Shown in pieces: positions 57,878 to 64,000 of a stretch of DNA of 64,000 nt. Both the position numbers and the translations under genes were made by a program. Within the stretch, counting starts at the first letter, position 1. Each line of letters starts with the position of its first letter. The notes below the pieces were generated by a model that saw nothing but the letters and a program-made list of their open reading frames with translations, was not told where the DNA came from and did not search any database. This stretch comes from Tethya wilhelma. Lineage: Eukaryota > Porifera > Demospongiae > Tethyida > Tethyidae. The DNA is taken from the NCBI GenBank assembly GCA_964030475.1, contig CAXIPT010000004.1, positions 4,270,211 through 4,334,210 on the forward strand. The letters are read 5' to 3'.

Positions 57878-60800
57878 TTAAACAGTGGAAAGAGACTCCA
57901 GTGCTTGAAAGAAACACCAGATGAGCTCCTGAACCGAAATACATAGCTTTTCTTTGTAGATAGTCTTTGTTAACTGTTCCGAGTTCTAATTTTAGGGTAG
58001 GAACTGTTATATTTGCTCAAGTTTCAAGTGTCGACTAAATAACAAACGTACAAGTCTGAACTACACACAAAAGTGGAAAAAGCAGCAACAACGGTGTGCC
58101 ATAATACTCGAACAATATTGCTAAGTAACTTCTAAAAAATAAACAAACATACACAAATTATAGTAGTTTACAGTGTAAGTGAGGTGGCACTCATTACATG
58201 TTCAAGTGCCACATACTAGGGTATACAACTATTTTGTCATTTTGGTTGCTAGGCAATGGCAAACAAACATGCACACATACATACTACCCCCACACCCCCA
58301 CACCCCAAGCGCATCAAAAGCAGAGTACTAACTTCAATATTTATACTAAGAAATCTGAGAGGTCTTTCTCAAATGTAGCACAGGGGCTCCCCACATGTAA
58401 CTCACATTGATAGGATCAACAACCAGAGTGATAGTTGGAGCCACATCAGGATATACTGGTGATAGGAAGTACAACACTTCAACATAGGCGAGAAGAAGCA
58501 ATGCTGTCAGTTCTGATACACTTTCTTGACGAAACTAAACAGATTAACGATACACAATGACTAATAATAACTACAACAATTAACAATGTGATAAGCAGGC
58601 TAGGCTATAGGTTGATAAAGTGATACGACATTAACAAATTGTGTGTATACAATTATGTGTATGTAGGTTAGTTTTGTAATTATAAATAACTTACTCTAAT
58701 ACGAAGCTTCTCAACCATTAACATTTGCTTGTCAATTATCACAGCTAGCTCTAATTTGTGTCGTATATATCTATGTCTATGTCTATATCTGTTAGCAATG
58801 CCCAGGGAGTATCCTTCAAATTCAGACTTCTTTGCTGATTGTGTTCTCTCTCTTTCATATTTTAAAACTAGTTCAGGAAACATGGTTGGATACTTTAGGA
58901 TCTTCTTTTCAGCCTCAGCTACAGAAATTTCATTTCCACCTAATGTCCAGGGATACAACTTGTTAAACTTGCAAGACACTTCAGAAAGTTGAGCAAGAAG
59001 TTTATCAAAGGCAATGTGACAATTATTACAATGAAGAGTTTGTAAGCTATGATGGCATAGGGTCATAAAACAAGCAAGGATGTCGATGTTTTGTGCTGTG
59101 AAGTTATTTTCATCTAAATTAAGATGACAAATGACTGTAGAACTTAGCTGTGTCTGTACATATTTTTCAGCTGTGAGCTCACTTTCACTTTCCTTTACTT
59201 TAAGTGCACAGTGATCATTAACTGATGTCAAAAAACGCCAGAAACAGTTTTTCATACTCAAATACACACACTTGAAAGGTGCCACTAAAAGTTCTTTGCA
59301 CAGAGCAATAGCCATATGTGGTCCAAAATTGTTGTAATCAAGCATAAGGTTTATCTGGGACCAGGTCCAGTTATTGCAAGGTTTCACAGGTTTCAGGAGG
59401 TTGTTCAGAGGCTCTTGTGCTGCATCAGTGTGTAACATTTTTTCATAGGACATAGGTTTTCCAAACTGGTTAAGTGTAGCTATGCTCTGAGTAATTGCTT
59501 TGACTCCTTCATCACACAGTAATGAATCAGACATAGACAACCACAAGGGATGGAAGCCCCTAACAAATCCTCTCCCAACAGCACATGCTCCTGGTACTCC
59601 TAAATGGTTACATGAGATTAAAAGGGAATGCAAACTTCTACAGTGAGTGCCAATTGACTCCAACAAAGTAACCAATAGAGCACCATTGATGTCTGGATCA
59701 CTAGTGAGTGTTCCGGCTAAATCTAAGAATTTCAAGTTTGGTAATACTCCAGCACATATTGCATCTTCCAATGCTTGTATACCAGAGACTCCAAGAGGAT
59801 TGTCAGATAAGTTTAAGTGATTCAACATACTAGGACCATTAACAGAAAGGGTTGACATGATGGATTGAATTCCATCCCCACATATCTTATTAAAGGATAA
59901 TTGTATGGATCTAAGAAATCGGAATACAGGAGAGTTATCTCCACAAAAAAGGGCATTAACACCACTATCAGTCAAATTGTTCCTCCTGAGATTGATATTC
60001 TCTATAAGCAGTAGTTCTGACTGTTTTCTGAGAGCACTTGCTAATAGAAACACACCATGATCTCCTATATTACAGTGTCTGAAATTGATGTTACACATAT
60101 TGCCAGCAAATTTAATGTTAGAAAGGACACAAATTGCTGCATATGACTCATATGCTGATAATGTCACCAAGTTAAATTCTCCTAGACTATTTACATCTAA
60201 TTTTACAAATTCAAAAATTGTTTGAATTATAACCTCTCTAGCCTCGATTTCTTTAGCTTCAAATGCAAACTGGTTGAGTAAACGCATGCTAAAAAAGTGG
60301 CCATTTATACTTTTGTAACATACATACTGTATAACTTTCTTCTCAGCAGATTCTAAATTACAACACATTCCACAATAAAATGTCCAAATCATTTTAAAAC
60401 TGTTAGACACAGCATACGACCGGCAAATCTTCAGCTGTTCATCTGGTGACAATCTAACAAGATGAAGAGCAGCCAAGTACTCCTGGATAGTGAGATGGAG
60501 GAAATTAAAGGTCGCTCCTTGGCCTACACCTCCAGCAAACATAGCTTCAAATGACTGAAACAGACCAAAGCAGCTAAGATCATCAAAAACTGAGGCTGTG
60601 CTTGTAGAGAACTCTTCTATTTCAGCACGAGAAAAGACTATCTTGTCTTGTTTGATGGCCCAAAATGCAAACTCACAAAGGCGCCACCAAGAGGAAAAAA
60701 GGGGGGCTGGAATGTCATCAAAGTCTGACAAACTTTCTACACAAGTAAACTCCGAAAATTTCTTCTTTATATTTCGTGAAATAATCAGCAGTATGACTTT

Positions 60801-61646
60801 AGTGTACAACTCTGTCATAGTTGTGGGAAGAACTTCACCAAGCTCACGAAACAAGTGACAGACAATGGCACAGCTTAGAGGGATAGCACAGATGCTTTCA
60901 ATCACTGGATTTTGATTTAGCTGTTGTATGAGAAGCATTGCCTTTTCTGGAGATAACTCAGAGCTAAAATACTCTTCAATATCATTGCGATTGAAACCAA
61001 CAACCTCAACAAAACGATCAAAGCACTGGAGCTGATGAAGAGAATAAGAGGCGGTATGTCTGGAAGTTAAAAGAACCGAAGCACAAGGCAACTCACTACC
61101 CTCTACAAGAAGATTGTAAAGGAATGACCCTTTACGGCATCGAGATTCACTAAGCTCATCCCAACCATCAGCAACAATGAGAACATCCTCACCTCCATTT
61201 TCGTCAAACTCTTCGATGACTAAACCACAAAGCTTGTCGTCATTTTTGAGCACCTTCAGAACATCAAGGAGGCATTGAGCTGTGGCTACACTTTCATCTC
61301 GAAGAGGAAGGAGAAGGACTAATTCGAACTGCTGAAACAGTTCACCATTTGCCCAATCCTGAGTGAGCATGGTACAGAATGTTGTCTTCCCAATGCCAGC
61401 ATGGCCTTCCAACAACACTAACTGAATTTCATGCCCTTCAGATTTACTGGCAAACAATTCAGAGTAGTTGATAGGAACATGCTTTATTTCGTGCTCACTT
61501 CTTAGCTGTCTCTCACTAACTAGTGCCTTACGTTCCTCAAGCTGAAGTTTCACGAGCTTTCTCCCATGACGAATTGGGAACTGTGCTTCAAGACCCAATC
61601 TTCGTTTCTTGTAGATGTTTTTAGTCCATTTAGCTAGTTTCAACAT
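57878..61646 (-). CDS. NACHT-LRR receptor (sponge NLR)
   Basis: Cytosolic pattern-recognition receptor candidate. Model: 61646-58695 (984 codons, donor AGA/GTAAGT), 58534-58406 (43 codons, acceptor TTTAG, donor AAT/GTGAGT) and 57928-57878 (acceptor TTCAG, 16 codons plus TAA), all phase 0; 1,043 residues from this ATG. NACHT: Walker A GHAGIGKTT (81-89), Walker B DVLIVADGWDEL (154-165), sensor-like LLTSRHTAS (192-200), and the helical closing motif FNFLHLTIQEYLAALH (380-395). LRRs from about 510 to 930, clearest as INLRRNNLTDSGVNAL, LNHLNLSDNPLGVSGIQAL and CHLNLDENNFTAQNI. The last exons add a hydrophobic tail (LTALLLLAYVEVLYFL). The frame upstream of the ATG stays open for about 14 codons to an acceptor-like AACAG, so an upstream exon with a DEATH/CARD domain is possible; I found none. 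Confidence 0.88.
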
Positions 61647-62441
61647 GGTTAATTGTTTGAGTAGATTGTTACAGGTTTGATACTGTTACACAGTATCTAT
61701 TTCTGTGATGATGGTAAAATAATAACCTGCATAAGTACATATGCAATACTAATAGTCACAATAGGATGAAATTGATAAGGTTTGGCAGGTACAGTGGATA
61801 TACAACTGCAAACAAGTTAAAGGCTAGTCAAGACTGAAACGTGCAAAACAAAAAGCCTGAGTATAACTAAGAAACAGTTCATAGCTGCATAGACAACCAT
61901 GCTTAGGTTTTATAGTAGCTTGCAACATTACAGAAGTCACAGGACATGCAGTATAACAATATCTTACACATTTTGTGTCACAACCATATACTCTTCTTAA
62001 TACACTTTTGTATTCACGTGCAAGCTGTAAGCTGTCACTATTGCACTGTTAGCTTGCTCAATTTCAAGCAAAAAAATGCTTCCAAAGAAGATGAGAGTTT
62101 GGTTGACAGTTGGTGATAGTAAGCTGAAACGTAACAAAATGGCCCACAAGTCTCGTTAACAGTTTTAAAGTCTGCATTTTGCTCATGCACACAACCTGCT
62201 GCTGTCTTCATTTACCAAAATCTTCACTTTCATGAGCGTTAGCAAAAGTATTTGTATACGTGAGCTTCTACAGATGTATGTGTGTAGATCATGATTCACG
62301 AAATGTTCAAAACAGCGAAGACAGCTTTCACCAACTTTTTGTGCCACAAAAATTTGGACCTACACAGTTTGCATTTACAATACTAAAACGTATACATCTA
62401 TACAGGGCCCCAAAAGTTTAAAATTCTGGCATAGCTAGTCC
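61647..62441. other. NLR upstream region
   Basis: No recognisable death-fold exon, promoter element or repeat end. This is where an N-terminal effector-domain exon would be expected if the NLR is complete. Confidence 0.4.
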
Positions 62442-63345
62442 TGTCACAGAGAATTTGGACCCCCCTATTTTGGTCCCCCAGGTCCAAATACTTCGATGTG
62501 GTTGGACCCACGGTCCAAAAACTTTATAGCATATGGACCCCCCGGTCCAAATACTTCAGCAAGTGCTTGAAGCTAATGTTCCTAGTTGTAGTATTTGGAC
62601 CCCCATTCAAACGGTTTGAACAGCAGTGTTATATACTTAGCATAATATTATGCGGCATCCTTCTCATGAGTTGGTATTGACAGATAATAAAGGGAAGAGA
62701 ATAAAATTTAAATCCTGCCAATGCATGCAATCTTTCACAGCTAGCTACTGAAAATGACTACACAATATTATTAATAAGTTAGCTATATAAAATCTAATGA
62801 TGCACACCCAACTATTCAGTGATTGTCGGAGGCTCTTTCTTCTCACTGAGTAATCCAGTGTATAAAGCAGTAGAACAATCTGCGGGTAGAGAGACGATGG
62901 AGGGAGTGGTAGAATTGTGAACCGTAATGATGATCAAATAATATTATGATGATGCACTTAAGTTAAACTTGATAATTATTTTATAATCTTAATTGCACAC
63001 TGTTAGTCTCGTTACTTATCTTAGGTTCTAAGAATAGTATATCCTATGCCTTCTCATGCGCAGTTAGAGCCTGATGATCCATTCTCTGCATGATGTTCCT
63101 ATACTCAGTCTATTGATCTAACTTGATTTGCTAGGACAGTGTTCTCTCAATAAAAAATTATCAGTTTCTATTGTGATGAATGTGTCTGAGTGTTTGTGCT
63201 CACCGTGCTGCTCGCGCTCATATCCTCTACCGTGATTGCACAAGGGGGTCCAAATATTTCAGAGGGGGTCAATTGCCTATGCATTATACTGAAGTATTTG
63301 TTCCGGGGGGTCTAAATACTACGGGGGTCCTTTTACTACGTGACA
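62442..63345. mobile_element. ~0.9-kb element with TGTCAC ends and GGTCCAAATAC subterminal repeats
   Basis: The left end TGTCACAGAGAATTTGGACC and right end GGTCCTTTTACTACGTGACA are inverted. GTCC is present directly outside both (62438-62441 and 63346-63349), a possible 4-bp target duplication. Within 180 bp of each end the motif GGTCCAAATACTTC or its complement recurs about four times on the left and three times on the right. No coding content seen. Confidence 0.6.
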
Positions 63346-63807
63346 GTCCCTTGTGATGGGACAGGGGGAGAAATAAAGAGCAAAGAGGGAGAGCCACAAT
63401 CTGGCAAGAGGATTCCACTGACTATAACAACGGTTGGCATATCAGACTGAATAGGACTGTGAATGTGACAAAATTTTGAAATTCTGCGCACAAAATGACT
63501 TAAATTATCTTGACCATTAATGTCATGACTTACCAGTCATGGGATTCTAGTCAGTAGATCTTCTAGAAAGCCTCTAGTTGTGAACTTTAGTAGTCTGGGA
63601 GCCAGGGGCCTTGCTCTGTCTTGTCTCAAGTCTTCATAAGTCTCTGAGTCAGCGGAGTATGGGGTATGGTAAAGATCGTCACATTGAACTTGTTTGGCGG
63701 GAAAATCAGACACAAGCACAAGACAGCTTTGAAGAAAACAAGTTGTGTTGGATTCGCAGCACTTAAGATTCGACTCTTGTCCGTCTCCTGGTCCGTAAGA
63801 GTCAGTC
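63346..63807. other. Upstream of NCAPH2; probable promoter/5' UTR
   Basis: A 90-codon minus-strand frame covers 63537-63809 but shows no domain, and I consider it chance. The region presumably holds the NCAPH2 promoter; no TATA-like box is evident. Confidence 0.4.
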
Positions 63808-63966
63808 ATGACTGGTGGCAGTGTGTCTCCTACTAGCAGTCAGAGAGATGGTGGAGGAGGAGGTGACATTCACTCTCGTTTTGCCCATCTTCTACAACCC
63901 ATTCGAGACCTCACCAAGAACTGGGATGTTGATGTAGCCTCTCAATTAGAAGAGTATCTAGATGAA
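63808..63966 (+). CDS. NCAPH2: Condensin-2 subunit H2, first coding exon (partial at window edge)
   Basis: ATG at 63808 opens [20 protein letters not shown], then [20 protein letters not shown] and [10 protein letters not shown], ending at a perfect donor GAA/GTAAGT (63966/63967), 53 codons, phase 0. The block [16 protein letters not shown] is the hallmark N-terminus of NCAPH2, the kleisin of condensin II, which bridges SMC2 and SMC4 during mitotic chromosome compaction in the nucleus. A Gly-rich leader precedes it. The rest of the gene lies outside the window. Confidence 0.9.
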
Positions 63967-64000
63967 GTAAGTCTTTATCAGTGTGTGTTTATCTCTGATT

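Noticed and set aside
58680..58694. NLR stop right after LRIR
   Set aside because: The codons before this stop are a GTAAGT splice donor, and in-phase downstream exons exist.
63537..63809. 90-residue minus-strand ORF whose ATG overlaps the NCAPH2 ATG
   Set aside because: No domain, no splice sites that extend it, and it lies in the expected promoter/5' UTR of NCAPH2.
1..64000. CRISPR arrays, bacterial operons, ribosome binding sites
   Set aside because: The sequence is eukaryotic: spliced exons, LINEs and animal gene families; no regularly spaced short repeats with unique spacers.
1..64000. tRNA or rRNA genes
   Set aside because: I saw no convincing A-box/B-box pair or rRNA core sequence by eye; a tRNAscan or Rfam search would be decisive.

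Overview
The window looks like nuclear DNA of a marine demosponge of the Amphimedon type. It is AT-rich and eukaryotic, with small spliced exons (GTAAGT-like donors, AG acceptors). It carries a NACHT-LRR receptor of the kind expanded in sponges, a single-exon rhodopsin-like GPCR and subtilisin-like domains, all set in dense transposon debris. The species call is inference; the gene and element calls rest on translated motifs read by eye, with no database search.

Left two thirds (1-49.7 kb): a transposon graveyard. Two copies of one multi-exon element (copy A, 1-6.05 kb; copy B, 16.4-20.8 kb, both minus strand) encode a protein whose N-terminus resembles the zinc/RING region of vertebrate RAG1, like the N-RAG-TP elements known from other invertebrates. 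Each copy is broken by a different later insertion in its coding exons. Copy A holds a 3.7-kb element with about 245-bp terminal inverted repeats and a cysteine-rich CXC protein. Copy B holds a roughly 1-kb non-autonomous element that recurs at least five times in the window. Also present are hAT transposase remnants (6.3-7.1 kb plus, 23.1-26.5 kb minus), a pogo/Tigger-like transposase with a C-terminal PHD finger (8.7-10.9 kb), Ty3/Gypsy scraps (11.3-11.8 kb), an IS630/Tc1-like transposase (34.0-35.0 kb), a CR1/L2-like LINE reverse transcriptase (35.2-36.6 kb), other LINE tails, a DIRS-like fragment (47.4-48.0 kb) and several MITE families. A 1,420-bp element with an exact 8-bp target duplication (AAGAATTT) sits inside the minus-strand hAT gene, immediately upstream of its BED zinc finger.

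Right third (50-64 kb): host genes. These are a class A GPCR (50.8-51.9 kb, plus) flanked by diverged direct repeats; a minus-strand subtilisin-like locus (52.8-56.8 kb) that splices in phase into one 685-residue protein with an intact S8 domain followed by a degenerate S8 domain whose catalytic His is Gln; a minus-strand NACHT-LRR receptor (57.9-61.6 kb) with two small 3' exons I could define; and, at the right edge, the first coding exon of condensin-2 subunit H2 (NCAPH2, plus strand).

The observation I rate most interesting is the active/pseudo tandem S8 gene, co-oriented with and about 1.1 kb downstream of an NLR. The RAG1-N-terminus-like elements come next. A functional link between the protease pair and the NLR is only a hypothesis from position.
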